Source: Paenibacillus xylanilyticus
GTDB taxonomy: Bacteria; Bacillota; Bacilli; Paenibacillales; Paenibacillaceae
Direction: 5' to 3'
Assembly (NCBI RefSeq): GCF_013359935.1
Contig: NZ_JABMCB010000201.1
Location: forward strand, 496,001-560,000
Length of the DNA: 64,000 nt
Made by a program: the position numbers and the translations under genes. The notes below the pieces were generated by a model. The model was not told where the DNA came from, did no database searches, and saw only the letters and a list, made by a program, of their open reading frames with translations. Positions 35,106-43,393 of the stretch are shown in pieces. Every line of letters begins with the position of its first letter. Position 1 is the first letter of the stretch.

Positions 35106-35572
35106 TTGCCAACCTCCTAAATCCGTTAGTTAATGAAGTTCCCGGATTTATGTTTTCCTGTATGCCATTTACTTATTCCTAATATGGTTCTCTCCTTATC
35201 CAGTACTTTTTTATGATCGATACCATTTAGATCGCCTTGTCTTTTTTTGTGTTTCGAGGAAAGCAGAGCGTGTTGCGAATGGTTATGGATAAAGAAGGCC
35301 ATATCGGGTCATAAATGCATCACGGGATGAATGTTATCTATTTCAATGGGATTCCTGATGATTGGAGTATTTCGATGGATAATTGGGAGAATCTACTCAA
35401 ACTAATTCACTCATTCATTATTGCCGCGAGATACAGTGTACTTTTTGAAGTCCTGCTTAACTAAACGCCTCCGTTGGTGGGATAGACAATTTTATAGGTT
35501 ATAAACCATATGCTGCATCATATAAAAAAAACTGAAAGCTAGTATTTGATAATTCGATGAAGTCAGCAACTG
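35106..35572. other. Intergenic DNA with a possible small ORF
   Basis: Between the CAP-domain gene and site C I find only one short plausible frame, 35315-35464 (+), 49 residues containing NGIPDDWSISMDNWENLLKL. It has no strong ribosome site and may be a cassette gene remnant. The rest shows no feature. Confidence 0.3.
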
Positions 35573-35774
35573 CGTTTAACACAGTATTCAAGCTGCGGGG
35601 CTATCGCCCCTTGATTGACAGATGTATAATCATGGAAGAAATCTCAGTCAACAAACGCCCCAGCCTAAGATAAGAGCGGAATCAGGCGACAACCACTGAG
35701 AGGCAAGTCCTGACGGACCCAGTCGCTACGCTCCTTTAACCCTCTCGGATTCGTGAATACAGCAACGTTATCTG
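35573..35774 (+). repeat. attC-like site C (long subclass)
   Basis: The left core CGTTTAAC ends at 35580, stem GTATTCA pairs with TGAATAC, and the right core GTTATCT starts at 35767. It contains the AGATGTATAATC block (35620-35631) that recurs in sites I and L. Confidence 0.75.
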
Positions 35775-35821
35775 AAATCAGGACAAATATGTAATATCAA
35801 AATCTAGGAGTTTGATTCGAC

Positions 35822-36205
35822 ATGGAGAACTCAAATTTAAAAGATCTTATTGAAAAATACCTGAGCGCATATAATACGTTTAACATTGATGGAATGATAG
35901 GAGTTTTGAATGAAAATATTCATTTTCGAAACATTTCTAAAGGTGAAGTGAATTCGGAAACAAAGGGGATTCAGGAATTTCGCACATTAGCAGAGCAGTC
36001 AATTCAGGTATTTTCTCAAAGGCGTCAAGTAATAAAGAACATTATTTTCGCAGGAGATAAAGCAGAGGTTGACATTGATTATGAGGGAATATTGTCCAGT
36101 GATCTCCCTAATGGAATGAAGGCAGGAGAAACATTAAAACTTCAAGGGAAATCAATATTTCAAATGAAAGATAAGAAGTTAATACTGATTGAAGATCATA
36201 GTTGA
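35822..36205 (+). CDS. Cassette gene: NTF2-like (SnoaL) fold protein
   Basis: This 127-residue protein looks like a nuclear transport factor 2-like/SnoaL-type cone fold. A helical start (LKDLIEKYLSAYNTFNIDGMIGVLNENIHF) is followed by beta strands ending FQMKDKKLILIEDHS. Such proteins bind small hydrophobic ligands or act as mild isomerases or hydrolases; the ligand here is unknown. The ribosome site TAGGAG precedes ATG 35822, 54 bases after the crossover. Short NTF2-like proteins are common integron cassette products. Confidence 0.72.
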   Translation: MENSNLKDLIEKYLSAYNTFNIDGMIGVLNENIHFRNISKGEVNSETKGIQEFRTLAEQSIQVFSQRRQVIKNIIFAGDKAEVDIDYEGILSSDLPNGMKAGETLKLQGKSIFQMKDKKLILIEDHS

Positions 36206-36242
36206 AACATTATTGAAAGTTATTCATAGATTACCCTGAAAT

Positions 36243-36366
36243 CAGATAACAATATATTCATTCATCGAGCATACGCCCTCGGTCCGGCAGAAGCATTTCA
36301 GGGAAGCAGAGGCTGCCGGACATATTTGGCATACGCCAAGCGTCGTGAATGCGGGAACGTTAGCCG
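36243..36366 (+). repeat. attC-like site D
   Basis: The left core CAGATAAC (36243-36250) is the exact complement of its own cassette start, GTTATCTG at 35767. The right core GTTAGCC starts at 36359. The inner stem GTCCGGCA pairs with TGCCGGAC. Confidence 0.82.
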
Positions 36367-36396
36367 AAGTAAGTTCTTAGTTTAGGAGGAGTCTAT

Positions 36397-37149
36397 ATGA
36401 TACTTGAAAAAGTTATAAATAGAATTGAAATACAAAGTGAATATAAGGATTTGGTTGATAAGTATATAGGTCAGATCCTTACCGAATTTAAAGGTAAGAT
36501 TCATAGCGTTTATATGTGTGGCTCGATTCCAAAAGGTACCGCTAAACCTTTTAAGTCAGATGCGGACTTTACTATTGTCTGTGTAAATCCCAAAGATATT
36601 GATTACGAAAGATTGACAATTATTAAAGACAGGCTTTTGAAAGAATATCCCTTCGTCACTAAGATTGATACGATCATTTGCTCGATTGACGATGTATTAA
36701 GTAAACCGAATGAGTGGGGTTTTTGGGTTAAGATCATTTGTGTTTGCGTATATGGTGATGATATTGGTGAAAAAGTACCACCGATCGTTATTTCTCCAGC
36801 GTTCATTCTAGACTTAAATACAGAGACCAAGGAAGAAGTAGATCGTGTACGTCGTTCACTTTCTACTGCTAGTGATCACACGATGCAAACTAGATATATT
36901 AAAGGGTATTCGAAGAGATTAATTCGTGCATTATACTCTTTGGTTATAGTAGATACAGGTGTATGGCAAGATGACATTATTGAGATGAAGAATGACATAA
37001 TAAACTATTGCGAGATTGACCCCGCTTTAGTTGAGTATCTGTATGCTTGTTACTTGGATAGTGATGTACTAGTTGAAGAGTTTCTGGGAATTGCAGATGA
37101 AGTATATAGCTATTTTGAGAATGCCTTAAATACTATGAGAAAATCATAA
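36397..37149 (+). CDS. Cassette gene: nucleotidyltransferase-domain protein
   Basis: The 250-residue protein shows the Pol-beta-type nucleotidyltransferase motif CGSIPKGTAKPFKSDADFTIV, in which GS and the two aspartates bind ATP and metal, plus a helical C-terminal half. This resembles aminoglycoside adenylyltransferases and MNT-type toxin/antitoxin partners, both frequent cassette cargo. The target is unknown, so I do not call resistance. TAGGAGGAG precedes the ATG. No attC-like site follows; the array is interrupted here. Confidence 0.78.
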   Translation: MILEKVINRIEIQSEYKDLVDKYIGQILTEFKGKIHSVYMCGSIPKGTAKPFKSDADFTIVCVNPKDIDYERLTIIKDRLLKEYPFVTKIDTIICSIDDVLSKPNEWGFWVKIICVCVYGDDIGEKVPPIVISPAFILDLNTETKEEVDRVRRSLSTASDHTMQTRYIKGYSKRLIRALYSLVIVDTGVWQDDIIEMKNDIINYCEIDPALVEYLYACYLDSDVLVEEFLGIADEVYSYFENALNTMRKS

Positions 37150-37458
37150 AGCAGTTTAAAAATTGCGATATCAGTACGGCTCGATACTCGACTCAGTATC
37201 TTAGTGGACTAAGCCGAGTATGCACTAAATTTCATAGTTGGCCAGGAACTCACTTGGTTACTTATCATAGCGAGGGTTATACTAGTATATAATGTTAGCT
37301 ATCTTAGGCTGCTTCGTTATGCCGCGCATCATAGCCTGGTTTTAACAAGCTCCTATGAAGAGAAGCTCCTTCTGGATGAAATGATCTATTATAGATACAG
37401 ATTACGTACAGATTGAACAATAGGAGCAGCTTGAATCGAACAAAAAAGTGGTGGTTGA
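37150..37458. other. Array breakpoint, no gene seen
   Basis: The expected attC-like site of the previous cassette, with left core CGGCTAAC, is absent. The stretch contains short inverted repeats (for example ACTCAGTATCTTAGTGGACTAAG) and a run GTTAGCTATCTTAGGC near 37294 that could be a core remnant. It marks the left junction of the catabolic block. Confidence 0.4.
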
Positions 37459-39042
37459 ATTGGGGTAACCGTTAAAGATTTACTGCAGCTTCCTTCATTT
37501 AGAGGAGCACAGGTGGTCACTGGAACAAGTAGGCTTCATCAGACCGTTTCCTCTTTATCTGTGTTGGAAGTGGCGGATGTCAATTTCTTCTCGCAAATTA
37601 TCCAAACGGTTCAAGAAGAATGGTATGCTGAAGAGCTGGTCATCAGCTCTTTTTATTCGATTAAGGACAGCGTGGAGCAGCAATGTAAAACAGTTCAATA
37701 CTTGCATGACCTTGGTGAAATGGGATTGATTTTGTACTATGTTGGCATTGTATTGCCGGATATAGCCGATGAAGTGCTTGAGCTGGCAGAATCGCTGAAT
37801 TTTATTATCATTTGCATGCCGAGAAACGATTACTCGCTTAGGTATAATGAAGTCATTTATGAAGCCATGGAGGCAATCGTAAGCAATCAGAAGGTGAATG
37901 AGCATTTCGTGAATGAATCACTGGAAAAGGTCTCGCTGCTGCCGGAACATTTGCGGAGCGTGGAAATCACCCTTAAACTGCTGTCGGACCGGATGAAAGC
38001 GAACATCGTTCTGACAAACAGCAACCTGGATATCATCAATCGTGTCATGTGGCCGCGCAATTCATCGCTTGATGTGACGAGTCTGATCCGGTCCATGGCG
38101 CCTTCCATTTTGAACGGCAGAATGGGAGAAGATGAGCTGGATTCGTCCTGCTTTGTTGAATACAAACGGGTTCATCAAAAAAACGGGGAAGTCCTTTACC
38201 TGTTTCTCATTAAAGAGAATACAAAGCTGCCTCCGAAGACGATGGATCAAATCAGCGAAGTTGTGCAAGTGGCCATCAATTTGTGGGGAGATAAGCACAA
38301 TGAGGTCAGCGAGTACGCTTTGGTTAAAGCCATCGTGAATGATGAAAGCGAAAAAATGCGCAGATTGGCCAGTTTGCTCCATATTGACGTTTCCGGGATT
38401 CAAATGATGTGGCTCGTGTACATTCGGGATTTGTCGGAGGAAAGAAGGGTAAGGGAAGACTTAAAAGTGCATCTCTTGCAATATTATAAAACCGCGGTCA
38501 TTCAAACGATCGATCACTGCGTTGTCGTGTTGCTAGGGAATTGTTCCTCTAAATACAATGAGTTTGAAATCGCAGCGGATTATATCGAAACGACGAGCCT
38601 CATCGCTGACATATCAAGCATCGTTTATTCTCCGAGAATGCGCAACACACAGGACGTACGTCGAATGTATCAGCTCGTAAACGGAGTCTCTAAAGAGGTT
38701 CACCGCATTTATCATAACCGCAAACTATATACCGCGGCTGAAGTTCGTTCCATGAAACGAGCCATAGACCTCAGTAAACAAGGGGAAGAAATCGCTGAAG
38801 AATGCTTGTCTGTCATGGAGCCAATTATGGACGACCCTGACGCGTTGAAAACCCTGATGACTTTTCTGCTGGATGCGAAGGGGAATATGGATGATTGCAG
38901 CAAGCTGTTGTTCGTCCACAAAAATACGGTAAAATATCGCATTAAAAAAATTTGCGAGCTCATCGGATATGATGTGACCATCAATTCCGAATCGTACGAT
39001 GTTTATACCGCCTGCATGGTCTACCGTCTCATTCATGACTAA
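37459..39042 (+). CDS. PucR-family transcriptional regulator
   Basis: The N-terminus reads TVKDLLQLPSFRGAQVVTG, the usual start of the PucR/PurC-like sensing domain. The C-terminus holds the PucR helix-turn-helix (LLFVHKNTVKYRIKKICELIGYDV). Regulators of this family respond to purine or related nitrogen metabolites and control catabolic genes. Start choice is unusual. The only in-frame codon upstream of that conserved start before a stop is ATT at 37459, preceded by GTGGTGG. The first standard codon, GTG 37513, would remove the domain start. It lies just upstream of a permease and two catabolic genes that it probably regulates. Confidence 0.8.
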   Translation: MGVTVKDLLQLPSFRGAQVVTGTSRLHQTVSSLSVLEVADVNFFSQIIQTVQEEWYAEELVISSFYSIKDSVEQQCKTVQYLHDLGEMGLILYYVGIVLPDIADEVLELAESLNFIIICMPRNDYSLRYNEVIYEAMEAIVSNQKVNEHFVNESLEKVSLLPEHLRSVEITLKLLSDRMKANIVLTNSNLDIINRVMWPRNSSLDVTSLIRSMAPSILNGRMGEDELDSSCFVEYKRVHQKNGEVLYLFLIKENTKLPPKTMDQISEVVQVAINLWGDKHNEVSEYALVKAIVNDESEKMRRLASLLHIDVSGIQMMWLVYIRDLSEERRVREDLKVHLLQYYKTAVIQTIDHCVVVLLGNCSSKYNEFEIAADYIETTSLIADISSIVYSPRMRNTQDVRRMYQLVNGVSKEVHRIYHNRKLYTAAEVRSMKRAIDLSKQGEEIAEECLSVMEPIMDDPDALKTLMTFLLDAKGNMDDCSKLLFVHKNTVKYRIKKICELIGYDVTINSESYDVYTACMVYRLIHD

Positions 39043-39047
39043 AAAGT

Positions 39048-39092
39048 TCCGATGTTTTGTCCAATAAGACAAAAACATCGGATTTTTTTTTG
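39048..39092 (+). terminator. Terminator after pucR-like gene
   Basis: TCCGATGTTTT pairs with AAAACATCGGA around a short loop and is followed by nine T residues. The regulator is therefore transcribed separately from the permease operon. Confidence 0.8.
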
Positions 39093-39172
39093 TTTTCTGA
39101 AAAAGACGCTGACCTACTTCATCTTTTACAATAAGAAAACAATATTCGAACGAACAGGATTGGGGGGATCAT

Positions 39173-40438
39173 ATGAAAGCCGTTAAAGAGCATCAATCCT
39201 GGTTCAGTCTCGGGATCATCTGGGCTGGCGCAGTCATCAGCATCCCGAGTTTGTTGGTAGGGAATACGCTGATTGCTGGCATGGGAGTATCGAATGTATT
39301 GCTTGTCACGTTAGCAGGTTACTCCATTATTGTGCTGCTCATGATTTTGCAGGGGATTCAAAGCACGGATTTGGGAAGGCCGACGGTTCAGGTCGCAGGT
39401 CAGGTGTTTGGCAAAACAGGGTCTCGAACGATTTTGTCCATTATCCTCGCTATTGCGTGTCTTGGATGGTTCGGGATCCAGGCGAATGTATGCGGGGAAG
39501 CTTTGGCCAATCTGCTAGCCGAGATCGGTATTAATATTCCTGTACCGCTGGCATCACTCATCTGCGGTCTCGTGATGGTCGTTTCGGCCATGTACGGCAT
39601 TAAAGTGCTGCGGGTGATCAGTTATATTGCCGTCCCTTTATTAATCGGAATCAGCGTGTACGGTCTGATCGAAGCATTGACTGGGGACTCTCTGCAGATC
39701 ATCCAAAATTATAAGCCTGCGGCCGTTATGAATTTTACCGACGGACTGGCAGTAACCCTAGGTTCATTTGCGCTGGGGGCAGTCATCGCGGGAGATTATT
39801 CGCAATTTTCGAGAAAACGGTCTGATGTCCTGAAAGCCGCTCTATTCGGGATTGTCCCGGCAGGCTTGCTGATGATCGGTGCAGGAGCCGTCCTGACGAT
39901 CGCTTACCAAGCCAGCGATATCACAGCAACCTTTTTGAGCATCATGACGCCGTTTGTTGGCGGTGTGATTTTGATCTTGGCTACATGGAAAACGAATCTT
40001 GTGAATGTGATTTCAGGTGGTTTTGCCTTAATTAACGTGTTCAACGTTTCGAAGGAGAAAGAAAAGTGGGCTGTCGGCATTGCGGGAACCCTTGGGACCG
40101 TACTCGCTGTCCTTGGCATACTTAACTATTTTACTCCGATCATGTCCATTCTGTCGGCTATGATTCCGCCAGTGGCAGGCGTGATGATTGCTTCCTATTG
40201 GGTGCTTGGCAAAGGGGATAAGAGATGCTGGCAAGAGGTTGAGGGTGTGAACGTGTTGGGCGTTGTCTCATGGCTTGTGGGCGCGATCATAGCCTGCACG
40301 CCTGTCGTGTTATCCTTGTTCCCCAGCCTGCCGCAGGTACCCAATCAGCCGTTGACCGGAATTGTCATTTCTTTTGTCATATATTATATCGGCTATCGTT
40401 TATTTGCTCAGAAGACTGTTATATTGGAGGAATCATAA
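39173..40438 (+). CDS. NCS1-type purine/cytosine permease
   Basis: The protein (421 residues) has about 12 membrane helices and the character of CodB-like nucleobase:cation symporters. Visible segments are SLGIIWAGAVISIPSLLVGN at the start and a GDYSQFSRKRSDV loop. It should import a nucleobase, hydantoin or similar nitrogen-rich ring compound. GGGGGG precedes ATG 39173, and the next gene begins at its stop. The GC content and codon use of this block are visibly higher than those of the flanking cassette genes. Confidence 0.83.
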   Translation: MKAVKEHQSWFSLGIIWAGAVISIPSLLVGNTLIAGMGVSNVLLVTLAGYSIIVLLMILQGIQSTDLGRPTVQVAGQVFGKTGSRTILSIILAIACLGWFGIQANVCGEALANLLAEIGINIPVPLASLICGLVMVVSAMYGIKVLRVISYIAVPLLIGISVYGLIEALTGDSLQIIQNYKPAAVMNFTDGLAVTLGSFALGAVIAGDYSQFSRKRSDVLKAALFGIVPAGLLMIGAGAVLTIAYQASDITATFLSIMTPFVGGVILILATWKTNLVNVISGGFALINVFNVSKEKEKWAVGIAGTLGTVLAVLGILNYFTPIMSILSAMIPPVAGVMIASYWVLGKGDKRCWQEVEGVNVLGVVSWLVGAIIACTPVVLSLFPSLPQVPNQPLTGIVISFVIYYIGYRLFAQKTVILEES

Positions 40439-41542
40439 ATGAGATATTTAGATGAAACAGCTGTTGAACATATTGCCGTCGGAGCAGCATTTCTGGGAAC
40501 GGGTGGAGGGGGAGACCCTTATATCGGAAAATTGATGGCTCTCTCGGCCATTAAGAAGTTTGGGCCTGTCAAACTACATTCCGTGGACGAGATTGGGGAT
40601 GAGGACTTTTTCATTCCAGCTGCGATGATGGGGGCACCTTCCGTATTAGTGGAGAAATTCCCTCGTGGTGACGAGTTTGTGAAGGTTTTTCAGAAATTAG
40701 CGAATTATTTAGGAAAAGACAAGATTGCGGGTACGTTTCCGATGGAAGCGGGGGGCGTCAATTCTATGATTCCTATTGTTGTTGCGGCACAGCTGGGATT
40801 GCCTCTGATCGACTGTGACGGTATGGGCCGGGCATTCCCGGAGCTTCAGATGGTGACGTTTAACCTGGACGGCATTCCAGCGACGCCGATGGCCATAACG
40901 GATGAGAAAGGGAATATTGGCATCTTTGAGACCATTGACAACAAATGGACAGAACGGCTCGCCAGGGTAGCTACAGTCGAAATGGGGGCCAGTTCTTTAG
41001 TCAGCCTGTATCCGGCAACGGGTGCGCAAATGAAGCAGAGTGGTGTCCATCATATCGTAACCCTGTCCGAACAGATCGGAGCAATCATTACCTCGAAGAA
41101 CCGAGATGCCAAGGACAAGCTTCAAGAGCTGTTGAAACGGGTATCCGGCTATGAGCTATTTCAAGGAAAAATTGTGGATGTTATCCGTGAAACCAAGGGC
41201 GGATTTAATCTCGGCTGCATGCATCTTGAAGGCATTGAGGCGTTTAAAGCCGGGGAGATGAAGGTTCATTTTCAAAATGAAAACCTGATTGCTGAAAAAA
41301 ACGGTCAGGTGGTAGCGATGACCCCCGATTTGATCTGTCTGGTTGATTACGAAACCTTGTTGCCTGTGACCACAGAGAGCCTGAAATACGGTAAACGCGT
41401 ACGGGTTATTGGATTGCCCGCTCATGAGAAGTGGAGAACGGATAAGGGAATCCAGACGGCAGGTCCAAGATACTTCGGCTATGATTACGATTATGTACCA
41501 CTTGAGGAAATGGTGAAAAAGGCGGTGGCTGAGAATGTATAG
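40439..41542 (+). CDS. DUF917-family protein
   Basis: The protein (367 residues) begins with AVEHIAVGAAFLGTGGGGDPYIG, the glycine-rich hallmark of the DUF917 family. These proteins are commonly encoded beside hydantoinase/oxoprolinase-type genes. The biochemical role is unresolved; a ring-opening or subunit role with the next gene product is likely. A GGAGG site lies inside the permease 3' end, and the gene overlaps the next one by 8 bases. Confidence 0.82.
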   Translation: MRYLDETAVEHIAVGAAFLGTGGGGDPYIGKLMALSAIKKFGPVKLHSVDEIGDEDFFIPAAMMGAPSVLVEKFPRGDEFVKVFQKLANYLGKDKIAGTFPMEAGGVNSMIPIVVAAQLGLPLIDCDGMGRAFPELQMVTFNLDGIPATPMAITDEKGNIGIFETIDNKWTERLARVATVEMGASSLVSLYPATGAQMKQSGVHHIVTLSEQIGAIITSKNRDAKDKLQELLKRVSGYELFQGKIVDVIRETKGGFNLGCMHLEGIEAFKAGEMKVHFQNENLIAEKNGQVVAMTPDLICLVDYETLLPVTTESLKYGKRVRVIGLPAHEKWRTDKGIQTAGPRYFGYDYDYVPLEEMVKKAVAENV

Positions 41543-43085
41543 AATCGGGATCGATGTAGGCGGCACCAACACAGATGCCATCATTTTGAATGAGGATCAT
41601 CAGTTGATCCATGCGGTGAAATCCCCAACAAGCCTGGATATTCGCACAGGGATTGAAACCTCGCTCCGGCAGCTGCTGCAGGGGGCGAATATTGATAAAA
41701 ATCAAATCACACATGCCATGTTAGGCACAACACAATGCACCAATGCCATTGTTGAACGAAAAAAGCTGGCCCAAGTCGGTGTCATTCGTCTGGGGTACCC
41801 GGCAACGGCTTCCGTTGCTCCGTACACGTCCTGGCCTGAGGATATGGTTCTGAAGCTGTCGGGTAAATATGCTCTCGTACAGGGCGGATACGAATACGAT
41901 GGCCAATTGCTTGGAGAAGTCGATGAAGGCGAAATCACAGCACTCCTGGAGGAGTGGCGCGGTAGTATTGAATCCATAGCGGTCATCGGCGTATTTTCAT
42001 CCCTTAAAAATGACCAGGAGTTCCACGTTCGCGATCTCATCCATCAAATGTACGGACCCGAATTTCCTGTTTCCTGTTCTTCATTAATTGGTTCGGTTGG
42101 TTTAATTGAACGGGAAAATGCGACCATCCTCAATGCGGCATTGTGCAAGGTCATTGAAACGACAACCGAGGGGTTTGTGCAGGCACTAGAAGAAGAAGGC
42201 ATATTGGATGCAGCGGTGTTTTTATGCCAAAATGACGGTACCTTAATGTCAGTAGATTACGCTAAACAGTTTCCGATCCTGACCATTGCCTGTGGACCTA
42301 CGAACAGCATACGCGGTGCCTCTTATTTGGCAAAGATCAAAGATACGATGGTTCTCGACGTGGGCGGCACGACATCGGACATCGGCGTTTTGCAGGACGG
42401 ATTCCCGAGGGAATCATCGGTTGCAGTCGAGGTGGGCGATATCCGCACGAATTTCCGCATGCCGGATATTATCTCAGTGGGTCTGGGCGGCGGTAGCATC
42501 GTGCGCTCGGAGAATGGCAAAATTACAGTTGGCCCGGACAGCGTAGGATACAGGATTGGACAAGAGGCGCTTGTCTTTGGCGGGAATACGCTCACGACAA
42601 CGGACATCGCCGTTCGTCTGGGTCTTGCAGATGTCGGGGATCAGAGCCTGGTAGCGCATCTGGATGAAGACTTTGCTAAACAGGTGCAGGACGAAATTGC
42701 AGCTATCATTGAACAGACCATTGATAAAATGAAGACATCTTCAGGTGATGTCGAGCTTGTGTTGGTAGGCGGAGGCAGTGTCGTGATTCCGGACACCATA
42801 CGCGGGGTATCCCATATGATTAAGCCTAAGAACGGGGGCGTGGCTAATGCCATTGGTGCGTGTATTGCCCAAATCAGCGGACAATATGAGCAGATTTACA
42901 TCTATTCTACAGAGCCCCGTGAGGCAGCATTAAGAGATGCTCGGGAAAAAGCCGTGAAACAGGCGGTACTTGCTGGTGCCGATCCGGCGACGGTTGAGCT
43001 CGTGGAAGTGGAGGAAACCCCGCTCGCTTATCATCCAGGAAATGCGACGAGGCTTCGAGTGAAAGTCGTAGGAAACATGAAGTAG
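41535..43085 (+). CDS. Hydantoinase/oxoprolinase family protein (HyuA-like)
   Basis: The 516-residue protein has the N-terminal IGIDVGGTNTDAI phosphate loop of the ATP-using hydantoinase/oxoprolinase family and a second VLDVGGTTSDIGVLQDG motif near residue 275. GLGGGSIV and VGGGSV loops complete the actin-like ATPase fold. It probably hydrolyses a cyclic amide with ATP, together with the DUF917 protein, on a substrate brought in by the permease. No HyuB partner is present in the window. It is the last gene before a terminator. Confidence 0.83.
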   Translation: MYRIGIDVGGTNTDAIILNEDHQLIHAVKSPTSLDIRTGIETSLRQLLQGANIDKNQITHAMLGTTQCTNAIVERKKLAQVGVIRLGYPATASVAPYTSWPEDMVLKLSGKYALVQGGYEYDGQLLGEVDEGEITALLEEWRGSIESIAVIGVFSSLKNDQEFHVRDLIHQMYGPEFPVSCSSLIGSVGLIERENATILNAALCKVIETTTEGFVQALEEEGILDAAVFLCQNDGTLMSVDYAKQFPILTIACGPTNSIRGASYLAKIKDTMVLDVGGTTSDIGVLQDGFPRESSVAVEVGDIRTNFRMPDIISVGLGGGSIVRSENGKITVGPDSVGYRIGQEALVFGGNTLTTTDIAVRLGLADVGDQSLVAHLDEDFAKQVQDEIAAIIEQTIDKMKTSSGDVELVLVGGGSVVIPDTIRGVSHMIKPKNGGVANAIGACIAQISGQYEQIYIYSTEPREAALRDAREKAVKQAVLAGADPATVELVEVEETPLAYHPGNATRLRVKVVGNMK

Positions 43086-43086
43086 A

Positions 43087-43133
43087 AGAGGGCTTCACAT
43101 GAGTTTATACAACTTGTGTGGGGCTCTTTTTTG
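43087..43133 (+). terminator. Terminator after hydantoinase-like gene
   Basis: An imperfect hairpin from AGAGGGCTTCACA to TGTGTGGGGCTCT is followed by six T residues. It closes the catabolic operon. Confidence 0.6.
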
Positions 43134-43185
43134 TTATCGATGAGGCGCAAGTTGATGAGCGGAAAAGAATGAGCAGCGAAGCAAA

Positions 43186-43349
43186 GCCCGCTGGATCATA
43201 TGGACATGGGAAATACGTATTATGCTAACATCCCCTTTTTCACAGAATTTCCTTTCGTAAATGTAATATTTTGGGTTATTATATACGTAGTTCGGATAAT
43301 GGATAGGATGAGTGGCAATTCACGAAGTACATTAATTAGATGTTAGATG
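43186..43349 (+). repeat. Second attI-like region with integrase 3'-end remnant
   Basis: From AAAGCCCGCTGGATC (about 43188) the DNA repeats the end of the integrase gene (31287-31316) and the 130 bases after it, with scattered substitutions. It ends in the core GTTAGAT (43342-43348). The recombinase gene itself is missing. This starts cassette array 2 and shows that the platform was duplicated or rearranged. Confidence 0.82.
43254..43282 (+). promoter_or_regulatory. Candidate cassette promoter, array 2
   Basis: TTCGTA (43254-43259) and TATTAT (43277-43282) are spaced 17 bases, as in array 1. The -10 is closer to consensus than in the first copy. Confidence 0.4.
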
Positions 43350-43393
43350 AAACACTACGGAATAGATTATAAGAAAAGAGGATATTGATAGAG

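Noticed and set aside
35620..35631. TATAAT-containing block as a strong promoter in site C
   Set aside because: No -35 element at 16-18 bases; the block is conserved as part of the site structure in three copies, so a promoter role is not supported by sequence alone.
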